Source of the DNA: Salvelinus alpinus
Taxonomy: Eukaryota > Chordata > Actinopteri > Salmoniformes > Salmonidae
Direction of reading: 5' to 3'
Assembly: GCF_045679555.1 (NCBI RefSeq)
Contig: NC_092120.1
Span: 11,715,805-11,779,804, forward strand
Length of the DNA: 64,000 nt
This document shows positions 1-15,200 of this stretch, one piece after another; position 1 is the first letter of the stretch, and the number at the start of each line of letters is the position of its first letter. Below the pieces are notes generated by a model. The model worked only from the letters and a program-made list of their open reading frames with translations, made no database searches and was not told the origin of the DNA. The position numbers were made by a program, and so were the translations under genes.

Positions 1-82
1 TTCTATAGCAGGCCATGAGCCAATACCTGATAAGGGCTTTTGTGTGGGAATTTAATCCATTTGTTATATGATCCTGTTTTAG

Positions 83-220
83 GGTTTATACTACTCCTAT
101 TTCAAGACGATCATTGAGGCACCAACCTTTCTCAACGGCCTGTATCTGGTCATGAACGATCGGCTTACAGAGTACCCACTGGTTATAAACACACTGAAGA
201 GGTTCAATCTCTATCCAGAG
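83..220 (+). CDS. dpy19l1: dpy19l1 exon a
   Basis: 46 codons, phase 0 at both ends, after a T-rich tract and AG at 81-82, donor GTAATA. Encodes a lumenal-type stretch containing [17 protein letters not shown] and the family signature [11 protein letters not shown]. Confidence 0.9.
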
Positions 221-3200
221 GTAATATTTGTGGATATGGACATCCTTGGAATTTGATTGGACAACAGACTTTGTTCAGGGTCTTCATGCTGAAATCCTTC
301 CTCCACTGCTCTTTAGGTGGTCCTGGCCAGCTGGTACAGAATCTACACAGATATAATGGGATTCTTTGGACTCCCCACCAAGATGTGTTGGTCCATCAAT
401 AGAGGAGAGGGTATGGCTCCGGTGGATGGCTGTGAAGGTACCAATGCAGTCTTGTTTGACCTGAACACACACACAGAGACACACACACCTCTCTAGGCCG
501 GATGCAATCAAACCAGCAGTATGGGAAATAATTAAGAAAATTAGTGTTATTCCTGTGCCATCCCGCTGCAGTGGTTCATCTGAAATATTAGTTGTATAAA
601 ATAAAATAAACTAGTTAGTGCTGCATATGAAATTGAAAGTTGGCATAACACCAGTGTTCCACTCCGTAGGGAGAAAACTGCATGATGACACAAAGCCAAA
701 CTGTTTGATTTTAATTTCAACATATATATATATATATTCCACTGCACTGGATCAATGTTATTTTTCTGAATTGTGGATTTCCAAATGTGCAAGTTTGACT
801 GAATATCAGTTAATTTCAGGAAAATAGAGATCTGTTTCCCACAGGAATGCCATGCAGTTGCTTAGCTCATGAATAATTAGAATCCATGAGGCTATTTCTT
901 GCTTTTGTTGCATTTTTATTGAGCTGCTGCACAAAGGAAAAGCTTTCTTATTTCACATAACACATTTCACATGTATCCGGGGCAACTTCAATGAAATCTA
1001 TGAATAAGGGGGAGGTGTTTTGTGAGGGGAGGTTGTTCCCCTTTTCTACTTGTTGAACTGTTCTCTTGACTTGTCATCAGCACTCCATAGTATATTATAT
1101 GCGTAGTACTTCAGTGTTATATAGTTAAGACTGGCGCAAGTTACACTTCTTTCTAATTAAAGGTGTGAATTATGTGAAAGCACACACAATGTAGTTTGAA
1201 GGTGCTGCTGTACATGTAAGTGCCGCTAGCTGAGTGCACAGCAAATTAGAGCAGACTCAAAATAGCCCTTTATCCTCACCAGTTCTATGGTAGTGAAATG
1301 AGAAAGCCTCCCACTTCAGGAAAGCATTAAGACGGCGACTGAAGGCTTCAATGTTTCCTTTAGGCCTATGTCTTTCACTATGAGCGAGCCATGTGTGAGG
1401 TGTCAATCAATCATTATTCCACCATGCTTTCAAACATCTTGTTTTGAGCCATTCCATCAGTCGACTTAACATTTTCTAAAAGGAAGGTAATTTGTGTGCT
1501 ACAGCAATACAACAAGCAAACAATATTCTCACTCTCATTTTTGTTCAGGACTTCAGGTCATGGCCATAGAATAACATATAGTAATTTTAATAGAATCTCT
1601 GGTCATGAGAATCAGTGCTTTGAAGTTATGGCCTTTGGCTATTCGAGGTCCTTGCCATTGCCAGTCTCAATCCTAATAGCCTCTCTGTCTGTGTGTGTCA
1701 GGTATGGGTGACCCCGCATACTTCTACGTGACCTTTGTGTTCTTCCTCAATGGTCTGATGATGAGTCTGTTCTTCATCTACGGGACCTACCTCAGGTAAC
1801 TTAACCTTTACCCTCCTTTGATTTTGCATCGGTTGGGCTCAGATTTTAAAGTAATTTAGTGACTAATGTTCAAACAAAATAAGAAAAGATTCATCATCTC
1901 CCTCCCTTCATCTCTCTAGTGGCAGTCGGCTCGGGGGTATGGTCACGGTGCTATGTTTCTTCTTCAACCATGGAGAGGTGAGTGTGTAGCGTACAGGACC
2001 GTGAAGGTGGGGATGGGGGATGGATACAATGCAGGCAGCCATCAAAAGGATATCTGTCTCAGACAGGCTGAGTGGTTGCTCTATTGTATTCTTCACACCA
2101 ATCGATACTGACATTTCAGTCATACTCTCAGCTCTCCTGTCTCCTCTCCACAGTCGCCACCCACTTGTCTCCTTGACCTTCTCTGTCTGTGCTGGTTTCA
2201 ATGCAGAAGTGTGAATGTATCCGCATCATTATGATAGGAGCATTGGTGTAGTGTGGGTTGTAGGATGATGACTAAATGTACTGGATGAGATTACTGGATG
2301 CGTCTATGTACAAATAGCTCTTTGCAGTTGTCATTGATTGCGTAGCGGTACAGAAAATCCCCTCCTACGCAGCAATTTGTTGTCGCAAAATAAAGTAGGA
2401 TTGTGTTTGTTTCTGTGTGTTTCTGTGTCAGAGCACCCGGGTCATGTGGACTCCACCCCTGAGGGAGAGCTTCTCCTATCCCTTCCTGGTCCTGCAGATG
2501 TTACTCCTCACCCACATCCTCCGGTAACTCACCATCCCTCCTTCCTCTCCTTTCTCCTTCCTTTCTCTCCTTCTCTTTTCAATACCCTCTGGCTGCCTCT
2601 TCATGTGCTAGTCATATGTAATGTAGAGCAGCGATTCTCAACTGGTGGTCGCGAAGTTTGGTCGCGAAGGTTTTTGATGGTTCACGGGTGTCTGAGTAAA
2701 TTTTATTATTTTTTTTAATAGAAAAATACTCCAGTCTGAACTTAAACCAGGTAGAAAGTGTGAAGAACTGATAATGTACTTGCATGTTTTTATAATTTAA
2801 TCCCTGAACACTTTTTCTTAAATCACAGTATTTTCAATATAGAGCTATTAACTTCTCTGGAATATGTGGGACGGTAGCGTCCCACTTGGGCAAAAGCCAG
2901 AAAAAATGTAGCGTGCCAAATTCAAATATATGACTATAAAAATCAATCTTTCATGAAATCACACATGAAAGACACCAAATTAAAGCTAGACATGTTGTGA
3001 ATCCAGCCAACATGTCTTATTTCAAAAAGGATTTACGGCGAAAGCACACCAAACGATTATGTTAGCTCAGTACATAGCCACAGAAAAACACAGCCATTTT
3101 CCCAGCAAAAGATAGTAGTCACAAAAAGCAGAAATAGAGTTCAAATGAATCACTAACCTTTGATGATCTTCATCAGATGACACTCATATGACATCATGTT

Positions 3201-6200
3201 ACACAATACATTTATGTTTTGTTCGATAATGTGCATATTTATATCCACAAATCTCGGTTTGCATTGGCTCCATGTTCAGAAATGCCTCCAAAATATCCGG
3301 AGAAATTGCAGAGAGCCACGTCAAATAACAGAAATACTCATCATAAACTTTGATGAAAGATACATGTTTTACATATAATTAAAGATACACTTGTTCTTAA
3401 TGCAACCGCTGTGTCAGATTTCAAAAAAACTTTACGTAAAAAGCACACCATGCAATAATCAGAGATGGCGCTCAAACATAACAACATTTCTCCGCCATGT
3501 TGGAGTCAACAGAAATACAAAATTACATCATAAATATTCCCTTACCTTTGATCATCTTCATCAGAATGCACTCCCAGGATTCCTAGTTCCACAATAAATT
3601 GTTGTTTTGTTCGATAATGTCCATTACTTATGTCTAAGTAGCTACTTTTGCTTGCATGTTTAGTGCACATGTCCAAACGCTCGCGCAAATGCAGGCGAAC
3701 TCGGACGAAAACTTCAAAAAGTTATATAACAGGTCGACTAAACTGGTCAAACTAAGTAGAGAATCAATCTTCAGGATGTTGTTATCATATATATCCAATA
3801 ACGTTCCACCCGGAGCATTCCTTCATGTCTGTAGAAGTTATGGAACGCAAGGCGATATCATGAGGAAAGCGCGTGACCAGGAACTGGCAATCTGCCAGAC
3901 CACTGACTCATTCCCCTCCCATCCGGCCCCACAACACAGCATAAGCTTCATTCCATGTTCTACAGACTGTTGGCATCTAGTGGAAGGCGTAGGAAGTGCA
4001 AACAGATCCATATCTTATAGGGAATTGAATCGGCGATGAGTTGAACATTGACCAGTCTCAGAATTCTCACTTCCTGTTTGGATTTTTTCTCAGGTTTTTG
4101 CCTGCCATATGAGTTCTGTTATACTCACAGACATCATTCACACAGTTTTAGAAACTTCAGAGTGTTTTATATCCAATAGTAATAATAATATGCATATATT
4201 AGCATCTGGGACAGAGTAGGAGGCAGTTCACTATGGGCACGCAATTCATCCAAAAGTGAAAATGCTGCCCCCTATCATAAAGAAGTTAACAGCACTATTT
4301 TGGTTGATTTTTGTGTTCTCAAGCCAGTGAGGTGACTTTATTAACATTCTTCATCAAGAATATGGGCAAAATGTAATTATTGACAATGAAAGAGTTGGCT
4401 GGGAATATAATTGCTACATTAGCTATCAATATAATATTCAGTTTTTTTCAAGATTGGATTTTGGCGATTCTTTTTCACTATGCGAATGTCGCGACTGAGA
4501 CAACCTAGTTCAATTTGGATCCCGAGGCAAATCCAGTTGTAGATTATATTGAGAGCTCTGCAATTGTTATGATCTCAATTCATTGTTGTCCAGATATCTG
4601 GTTTGTAAAGCTTGGTGTTTGCAATACCAAGGTTGTTGGTTCCATTCCCGCATTGTTCACATTTTGTATTAACTCTAATTCACTTTGAGTCAAAGTGTCT
4701 GCTATTCGACCATGTTAACTTGTTCTCTAAAGCTGTCAGTGTGAGTGGAAGGCTTGGTGGCTGATACATTCTGTCTAGAGGCAGCCTGAATGGGAGCATT
4801 AGAGTGTGTTCCTGTGTTAATGGATTTCCTTAACTCTCGCCTCCTGCCCTTTTCCACATCTATCTCTCCAAAGGACACGCAACCCCAGCAGAAAGACCAT
4901 GTGGGTGCTGGGCATCTCCAATTTGTGCTTCATGCTGCCCTGGCAGTTTGCCCAGTTTGTGCTACTTACCCAGGTAAGAGAAAAAAAGAGACATAAAGAA
5001 GGGTGGAGGGAAAGGTAGAGTATGTGAGAGGGGAGAGGAAGAGATGGGGATAGAGAGAAGGGAGGCTGTGAGAGAGAGAGAGAAAAAGAGAAAGAGATGG
5101 AGAGAGAAAGGGAGAAGAGTAAACTGTTAAAGGGACATTGTAAAAGATGGAGACGAGGATAACAAAAAAGAGCACAGACAGTGAAAAAGGAGGGAGGGTG
5201 TGAGACGGATGGAGAATAAGACTGGAGGAGGAGCGGAGGCAGACAAGTGTCTGGTTAGTCTTTCACACGGATCTGCTGGCATCTTTGATAGCAAAGCTGT
5301 TGCTAAGCAGTCTGGCTAGATTATAATAGCAAATGTCCCTCAGCTAGCTACAGTTCCCTATCCTAATCAGAGCCTTATATATAGGGATTTTACAACATAC
5401 TGTAATCTAAGTACTTATAACATCAATGTGTTATGCTCAAAATAAGCATGTACCCTTTATTGCAATCATTTCACAGTTGTTGTATACACTACTTATTGCT
5501 TGTGTTTACACATTTGACTACTTGTTTCAGGTGGCCTCTCTCTTTGCTTCGTACATCCTGGGATACATCAGCCCCACCAAAATTCAGTCCCTCCTAGTGA
5601 CACACATGGTAAATGTATTTTATGGTTCCTATCTAACCTGCACTTGTGGACGTGCATCGTAAAACAGGGCTGTGCGTTTTGCCAAGGAGTGTGTTTGTGT
5701 GTGTGATTCAGTCTGTAGCTACCTCAGTTCCAGCTCTCCTAATCCTCTCAGCAACACAGGCTGTTAGCGTGGCTAGCGTAGCGGGCTGGGGCCAGTGTGC
5801 TGGGGAGATAAGAGAAGAGGCCCTTTGTATTAAGATGATGCTGGAGATTTGTGTCATCGGAGGAGGAGAGAAGAGAGGACATATGGCTGTGAATAATTCA
5901 TCCGCCTGGCAAGAAGTGGCAGCGTGAAGAAAACGGGACACTCACAGGCTTGTGTCCTTGACGACCTACAGCATTGTTAAGCCCACTTTGTCTGTAACAA
6001 GTTTGGTGTGCGTGTCTGTGTGCCATGACAACAGTAAAATAGTCCCAGTTGGTATTAGATTGAATGTCGTGGCCCTGCCCACCTGTGGGGGAAAACAACC
6101 TGTGGTTGCCTAGGTTACCCCTTTGGCACACAGCTGAAACGTAAATGCTTTTTCCTTGTTGTTTACCTGTTTTAGTCAATTACAACAACAAAAAAGTATG

Positions 6201-9200
6201 TCTAAAGATTACTTTTCAAAATTGCCTACTTCCAAGTGTTTTCACTACTTAGAAAAACATCATATTGTAGAGCTTCCCTCATGCCCGTTGTCATGACTGT
6301 GCTAGCAGCCACGTGAGTGAGTGCTACCCACCGGCTACAGACCAGAACATTAAGCTAACCGAGAACAACAACACGAACAAACGGACTATAAAGAACTATA
6401 GAGCTACAAGTAGAAGTATCAAGACTGTGACTGAAGGCTTTAAGTTTTCCATTGGGGTTAGTGGAGTTACAAACGGACTATAAAGGACGATACAGCTACT
6501 AGTAGTGAGTGGAGTTACAAACGGACTATAAAGGACGATACAGCTACTAGTAGTGAGTGGAGTTACAAACAGACTATAAAGGACGATACAGCTACTAGTA
6601 GTGAGTGGAGTTACAAACGGACTATAAAGGACGATACAGCTACTAGTAGTGAGTGGAGTTACAAACGGACTATAAAGGACGATACAGCTACTAGTAGTGA
6701 GTGGAGTTACAAACAGACTATAAAGGACGATACAGCTACTAGTAGTGAGTGGAGTTACAAACGGACTATAAAGGACGATACAGCTACTAGTAGTGAGTGG
6801 AGTTACAAACGGACTATAAAGGACGATACAGCTACTAGTAGTGAGTGGAGTTACAAACAGACTATAAAGGACGATACAGCTACTAGTAGTGAGTGGAGTT
6901 ACAAACAGACTATAAAGGACGATACAGCTACTAGTATTGAGTGGAGTTACAAACGGACTATAAAGGACGATACAGCTACTAGTAGTGAGTGGAGTTACAA
7001 ACAGACTATAAAGGACGATACAGCTACTAGTAGTGAGTGGAGTTACAAACGGACTATAAAGGACGATACAGCTACTAGTAGTGAGTGGAGTTACAAACGG
7101 ACTATAAAGGACGATACAGCTACTAGTAGTGAGTGGAGTTACAAACGGACTATAAAGGACGATACAGCTACTAGTAGTGAGTGGAGTTACAAACGGACTA
7201 TAAAGGACGATACAGCTACTAGTAGTGAGTGGAGTTACAAACGGACTATAAAGGACGATACAGCTACTAGTAGTGAGTGGAGTTACAAACGGACTATAAA
7301 GGACGATACAGCTACTAGTAGTGAGTGGAGTTACAAACGGACTATAAAGGACGATACAGCTACTAGTAGTGAGTGGAGTTACAAACAGACTATAAAGGAC
7401 GATACAGCTACTAGTAGTGAGTGGAGTTACAAACAGACTATAAAGGACTATACAACTACTAGTAGTGAGTGGAGTTACAAACAGACTATAAAGGACGATA
7501 CAGCTACTAGTAGTGAGTGGAGTTACAAACGGACTATAAAGGACGATACAGCTACTAGTAGTGAGTGGAGTTACAAACGGACTATAAAGGACTATACAGC
7601 TACTAGTAGTGAGTGGAGTTACAAACAGACTATAAAGGACTATACAGCTACTAGTAGTGAGTGGAGTTACAAACAGACTATAAAGGACGATACAGCTACT
7701 AGTAGTGAGTGGAGTTACAAACAGACTATAAAGGACTATACAGCTACTAGTAGTGAGTGGAGTTACAAACAGACTATAAAGGACGATACAGCTACTAGTA
7801 GTGAGTGGAGTTACAAACAGACTATAAAGGACTATACAGCTACTAGTAGTGAGTGGAGTTACAAACAGACTATAAAGGACGATACAGCTACTAGTAGTGA
7901 GTGGAGTTACAAACAGACTATAAAGGACGATACAGCTACTAGTAGTGAGTGGAGTTACAAACAGACTATAAAGGACTATACAGCTACTAGTAGTGAGTGG
8001 AGTTACAAACAGACTATAAAGGACGATGCAGCTACTAGTAGTGAGTGGAGTTACAAACAGACTATAAAGGACAATACAGCTACTAGTAGTGAGTGGAGTT
8101 ACAAACAGACTATAAAGGACGATACAGCTACTAGTAGTGAGTGGCGTTACAAACGGACTATAAAGGACGATACAGCTACTAGTAGTGAGTGGAGTTACAA
8201 ACGGACTATAAAGGACGATACAGCTACTAGTAGTGAGTGGAGTTACAAACAGACTATAAAGGACGATACAGCTACTAGTAGTGAGTGGAGTTACAAACGG
8301 ACGATACAGCTACTAGTAGTGAGTGGAGTTACAAACGGACTATAAAGGACTATACAGCTACTAGTAGTGAGTGGAGTTACAAACAGACTATAAAGGACGA
8401 TACAGCTACTAGTAGTGAGTGGAGTTACAAACGGACTATAAAGGACGATACAGCTACTAGTAGTGAGTGGAGTTACAAACGGACTATAAAGGACGATACA
8501 GCTACTAGTAGTGAGTGGAGTTACAAACAGACTATAAAGGACGATACAGCTACTAGTAGTGAGTGGAGTTACAAACAGACTATAAAGGACGATACAGCTA
8601 CTAGTAGTGAGTGGAGTTACAAACAGACTATAAAGGACGATACAGCTACTAGTAGTGAGTGGAGTTACAAACAGACTATAAAGGACGATACAGCTACTAG
8701 TAGTGAGTGGAGTTACAAACGGACTATAAAGGACGATACAGCTACTAGTAGTGAGTGGAGTTACAAACGGACTATAAAGGACGATACAGCTACTAGTAGT
8801 GAGTGGAGTTACAAACAGACTATGAAGGACGATACAGCTACTAGTAGTGAGTGGAGTTACAAACAGACTATAAAGGACGATACAGCTACTAGTAGTGAGT
8901 GGAGTTACAAACAGACTATAAAGGACGATACAGCTACTAGTAGTGAGTGGAGTTACAAACAGACTATAAAGGACAATACAGCTACTAGTAGTGAGTGGAG
9001 TTACAAACAGACTATAAAGGACGATACAGCTACTAGTAGTGAGTGGCGTTACAAACGGACTATAAAGGACGATACAGCTACTAGTAGTGAGTGGAGTTAC
9101 AAACGGACTATAAAGGACGATACAGCTACTAGTAGTGAGTGGAGTTACAAACAGACTATAAAGGACGATACAGCTACTAGTAGTGAGTGGAGTTACAAAC

Positions 9201-12200
9201 GGACGATACAGCTACTAGTAGTGAGTGGAGTTACAAACGGACTATAAAGGACTATACAGCTACTAGTAGTGAGTGGAGTTACAAACAGACTATAAAGGAC
9301 GATACAGCTACTAGTAGTGAGTGGAGTTACAAACGGACTATAAAGGACGATACAGCTACTAGTAGTGAGTGGAGTTACAAACGGACTATAAAGGACGATA
9401 CAGCTACTAGTAGTGAGTGGAGTTACAAACAGACTATAAAGGACGATACAGCTACTAGTAGTGAGTGGAGTTACAAACAGACTATAAAGGACGATACAGC
9501 TACTAGTAGTGAGTGGAGTTACAAACGGACTATAAAGGACGATACAGCTACTAGTAGTGAGTGGAGTTACAAACGGACTATAAAGGACGATACAGCTACT
9601 AGTAGTGAGTGGCGTTACAAACGGACTATAAAGGACGATACAGCTACTAGTAGTGAGTGGAGTTACAAACAGACTATAAAGGACGATACAGCTACTAGTA
9701 GTGAGTGGAGTTACAAACGGACTATAAAGGACTATACAGCTACTAGTAGTGAGTGGAGTTACAAACAGACTATAAAGGACGATACAGCTACTAGTAGTGA
9801 GTGGACTTACAAACAGACTATAAAGGACGATACAGCTACTAGTAGTGAGTGGAGTTACAAACAGACTATAAAGGACTATACAGCTACTAGTAGTGAGTGG
9901 AGTTACAAACAGACTATAAAGGACGATACAGCTACTAGTAGTGAGTGGAGTTACAAACGGACTATAAAGGACGATACAGCTACTAGTAGTGAGTGGAGTT
10001 ACAAACGGACTATAAAGGACTATACAGCTACTAGTAGTGAGTGGAGTTAGAAACAGACTATAAAGGACGATACAGCTACTAGTAGTGAGTGGAGTTACAA
10101 ACGGACTATACAGCTACTAGTAGTGAGTGGAGTTACAAACAGACTATAAAGGACGATACAGCTACTAGTATTGAGTGGAGTTACAAACGGACTATAAAGG
10201 ACGATACAGCTACTAGTATTGAGTGGAGTTACAAACGGACTATAAAGGACTATACAGCTACTAGTATTGAGTGGAGTTACAAACGGACTATAAAGGACGA
10301 TACAGCTACTAGTAGTGAGTGGAGTTACAAACGGACTATAAAGGACGATACAGCTACTAGTAGTGAGTGGAGTTACAAACAGACTATAAAGGACGATACA
10401 GCTACTAGTAGTGAGTGGAGTTACAAACGGACTATAAAGGACGATACAGCTACTAGTAGTGAGTGGCGTTACAAACGGACTATAAAGGACGATACAGCTA
10501 CTAGTAGTGAGTGGAGTTACAAACAGACTATAAAGGACGATACAGCTACTAGTAGTGAGTGGAGTTACAAACGGACTATAAAGGACTATACAGCTACTAG
10601 TAGTGAGTGGAGTTACAAACAGACTATAAAGGACGATACAGCTACTAGTAGTGAGTGGAGTTACAAACAGACTATAAAGGACGATACAGCTACTAGTAGT
10701 GAGTGGAGTTACAAACAGACTATAAAGGACTATACAGCTACTAGTAGTGAGTGGAGTTACAAACAGACTATAAAGGACGATACAGCTACTAGTAGTGAGT
10801 GGAGTTACAAACGGACTATAAAGGACGATACAGCTACTAGTAGTGAGTGGAGTTACAAACAGACTATAAAGGACGATACAGCTACTAGTAGTGAGTGGAG
10901 TTACAAACAGACTATAAAGGACGATACAGCTACTAGTAGTGAGTGGAGTTACAAACGGACTATAAAGGACGATACAGCTACTAGTAGTGAGTGGAGTTAC
11001 AAACGGACTATAAAGGACGATACAGCTACTAGTAGTGAGTGGAGTTACAAACAGACTATAAAGGACGATACAGCTACTAGTAGTGAGTGGAGTTACAAAC
11101 AGACTATAAAGGACGATACAGCTACTAGTAGTGAGTGGAGTTACAAACAGACTATAAAGGACTATACAGCTACTAGTAGTGAGTGGAGTTACAAACAGAC
11201 TATAAAGGACGATACAGCTACTAGTAGTGAGTGGAGTTACAAACAGACTATAAAGGACGATACAGCTACTAGTAGTGAGTGGAGTTACAAACAGACTATA
11301 AAGGACGATACAGCTACTAGTAGTGAGTGGAGTTACAAACGGACTATAAAGGACGATACAGCTACTAGTAGTGAGTGGAGTTACAAACGGACTATAAAGG
11401 ACGATACAGCTACTAGTAGTGAGTGGCGTTACAAACGGACTATAAAGGACGATACAGCTACTAGTAGTGAGTGGAGTTACAAACAGACTATAAAGGACGA
11501 TACAGCTACTAGTAGTGAGTGGAGTTACAAACGGACTATAAAGGACTATACAGCTACTAGTAGTGAGTGGAGTTACAAACAGACTATAAAGGACGATACA
11601 GCTACTAGTAGTGAGTGGAGTTACAAACAGACTATAAAGGACGATACAGCTACTAGTAGTGAGTGGAGTTACAAACAGACTATAAAGGACTATACAGCTA
11701 CTAGTAGTGAGTGGAGTTACAAACAGACTATAAAGGACGATACAGCTACTAGTAGTGAGTGGAGTTACAAACGGACTATAAAGGACGATACAGCTACTAG
11801 TAGTGAGTGGAGTTACAAACGGACTATAAAGGACTATACAGCTACTAGTAGTGAGTGGAGTTACAAACAGACTATAAAGGACGATACAGCTACTAGTAGT
11901 GAGTGGAGTTACAAACGGACTATACAGCTACTAGTAGTGAGTGGAGTTACAAACAGACTATAAAGGACGATACAGCTACTAGTATTGAGTGGAGTTACAA
12001 ACGGACTATAAAGGACGATACAGCTACTAGTATTGAGTGGAGTTACAAACGGACTATAAAGGACTATACAGCTACTAGTATTGAGTGGAGTTACAAACGG
12101 ACTATAAAGGACGATACAGCTACTAGTAGTGAGTGGAGTTACAAACGGACTATAAAGGACGATACAGCTACTAGTAGTGAGTGGAGTTACAAACAGACTA

Positions 12201-15200
12201 TAAAGGACGATACAGCTACTAGTAGTGAGTGGAGTTACAAACGGACTATAAAGGACGATACAGCTACTAGTAGTGAGTGGCGTTACAAACGGACTATAAA
12301 GGACGATACAGCTACTAGTAGTGAGTGGAGTTACAAACAGACTATAAAGGACGATACAGCTACTAGTAGTGAGTGGAGTTACAAACGGACTATAAAGGAC
12401 TATACAGCTACTAGTAGTGAGTGGAGTTACAAACAGACTATAAAGGACGATACAGCTACTAGTAGTGAGTGGAGTTACAAACAGACTATAAAGGACGATA
12501 CAGCTACTAGTAGTGAGTGGAGTTACAAACAGACTATAAAGGACTATACAGCTACTAGTAGTGAGTGGAGTTACAAACAGACTATAAAGGACGATACAGC
12601 TACTAGTAGTGAGTGGAGTTACAAACGGACTATAAAGGACGATACAGCTACTAGTAGTGAGTGGAGTTACAAACAGACTATAAAGGACGATACAGCTACT
12701 AGTAGTGAGTGGAGTTACAAACAGACTATAAAGGACGATACAGCTACTAGTAGTGAGTGGAGTTACAAACGGACTATAAAGGACGATACAGCTACTAGTA
12801 GTGAGTGGAGTTACAAACGGACTATAAAGGACGATACAGCTACTAGTAGTGAGTGGAGTTACAAACAGACTATAAAGGACGATACAGCTACTAGTAGTGA
12901 GTGGAGTTACAAACAGACTATAAAGGACGATACAGCTACTAGTAGTGAGTGGAGTTACAAACAGACTATAAAGGACTATACAGCTACTAGTAGTGAGTGG
13001 AGTTACAAACAGACTATAAAGGACGATACAGCTACTAGTAGTGAGTGGAGTTACAAACGGACTATAAAGGACGATACAGCTACTAGTAGTGAGTGGAGTT
13101 ACAAACGGACTATAAAGGACGATACAGCTACTAGTAGTGAGTGGAGTTACAAACAGACTATAAAGGACTATACAGCTACTAGTAGTGAGTGGAGTTACAA
13201 ACAGACTATAAAGGACGATACAGCTACTAGTAGTGAGTGGAGTTACAAACAGACTATAAAGGACTATACAGCTACTAGTAGTGAGTGGAGTTACAAACGG
13301 ACTATAAAGGACGATACAGCTACTAGTAGTGAGTGGAGTTACAAACAGACTATAAAGGACGATACAGCTACTAGTAGTGAGTGGAGTTACAAACGGACTA
13401 TAAAGGACGATACAGCTACTAGTATTGAGTGGAGTTACAAACGGACTATAAAGGACTATACAGCTACTAGTAGTGAGTGGAGTTACAAACAGACTATAAA
13501 GGACGATACAGCTACTAGTAGTGAGTGGAGTTACAAACGGACTATACAGCTACTAGTAGTGAGTGGAGTTACAAACAGACTATAAAGGACGATACAGCTA
13601 CTAGTATTGAGTGGAGTTACAAACGGACTATAAAGGACGATACAGCTACTAGTATTGAGTGGAGTTACAAACGGACTATAAAGGACTATACAGCTACTAG
13701 TATTGAGTGGAGTTACAAACGGACTATAAAGGACGATACAGCTACTAGTATTGAGTGGAGTTACAAACAGACTATAAAGGACGATACAGCTACTAGTAGT
13801 GAGTGGAGTTACAAACAGACTATAAAGGACGATACAGCTACTAGTAGTGAGTGGAGTTACAAACGGACTATAAAGGACGATACAGCTACTAGTAGTGAGT
13901 GGAGTTACAAACGGACTATAAAGGACGATACAGCTACTAGTAGTGAGTGGAGTTACAAACAGACTATAAAGGACGATACAGCTACTAGTAGTGAGTGGAG
14001 TTACAAACAGACTATAAAGGACGATACAGCTACTAGTAGTGAGTGGAGTTACAAACAGACTATAAAGGACGATACAGCTACTAGTAGTGAGTGGAGTTAC
14101 AAACAGACTATAAAGGACGATACAGCTACTAGTAGTGAGTGGAGTTACAAACAGACTATAAAGGACTATACAGCTACTAGTAGTGAGTGGAGTTACAAAC
14201 GGACTATAAAGGACGATACAGCTACTAGTAGTGAGTGGAGTTACAAACGGACTATAAAGGACGATACAGCTACTAGTAGTGAGTGGAGTTACAAACGGAC
14301 TATAAAGGACGATACAGCTACTAGTATTGAGTGGCGTTACAAACGGACTATAAAGGACGATACAGCTACTAGTAGTGAGTGGAGTTACAAACAGACTATA
14401 AAGGACGATACAGCTACTAGTAGTGAGTGGAGTTACAAACGGACTATAAAGGACGATACAGCTACTAGTAGTGAGTGGAGTTACAAACAGACTATAAAGG
14501 ACGATACAGCTACTAGTAGTGAGTGGAGTTACAAACGGACTATAAAGGACGATACAGCTACTAGTAGTGAGTGGCGTTACAAACGGACTATAAAGGGCGA
14601 TACAGCTACTAGTAGTGAGTGGAGTTACAAACAGACTATAAAGGACGATACAGCTACTAGTAGTGAGTGGAGTTACAAACGGACTATAAAGGACTATACA
14701 GCTACTAGTAGTGAGTGGAGTTACAAACAGACTATAAAGGACGATACAGCTACTAGTAGTGAGTGGAGTTACAAACAGACTATAAAGGACGATACAGCTA
14801 CTAGTAGTGAGTGGAGTTACAAACAGACTATAAAGGACTATACAGCTACTAGTAGTGAGTGGAGTTACAAACAGACTATAAAGGACGATACAGCTACTAG
14901 TAGTGAGTGGAGTTACAAACAGACTATAAAGGACTATACAGCTACTAGTAGTGAGTGGAGTTACAAACAGACTATAAAGGACGATACAGCTACTAGTAGT
15001 GAGTGGAGTTACAAACGGACTATACAGCTACTAGTAGTGAGTGGAGTTACAAACAGACTATAAAGGACGATACAGCTACTAGTATTGAGTGGAGTTACAA
15101 ACGGACTATAAAGGACGATACAGCTACTAGTATTGAGTGGAGTTACAAACGGACTATAAAGGACTATACAGCTACTAGTATTGAGTGGAGTTACAAACGG

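Noticed and set aside
5646-6179. Overlapping short ORFs in the dpy19l1 intron
   Set aside because: No conserved motif; they lie between well-defined exons.
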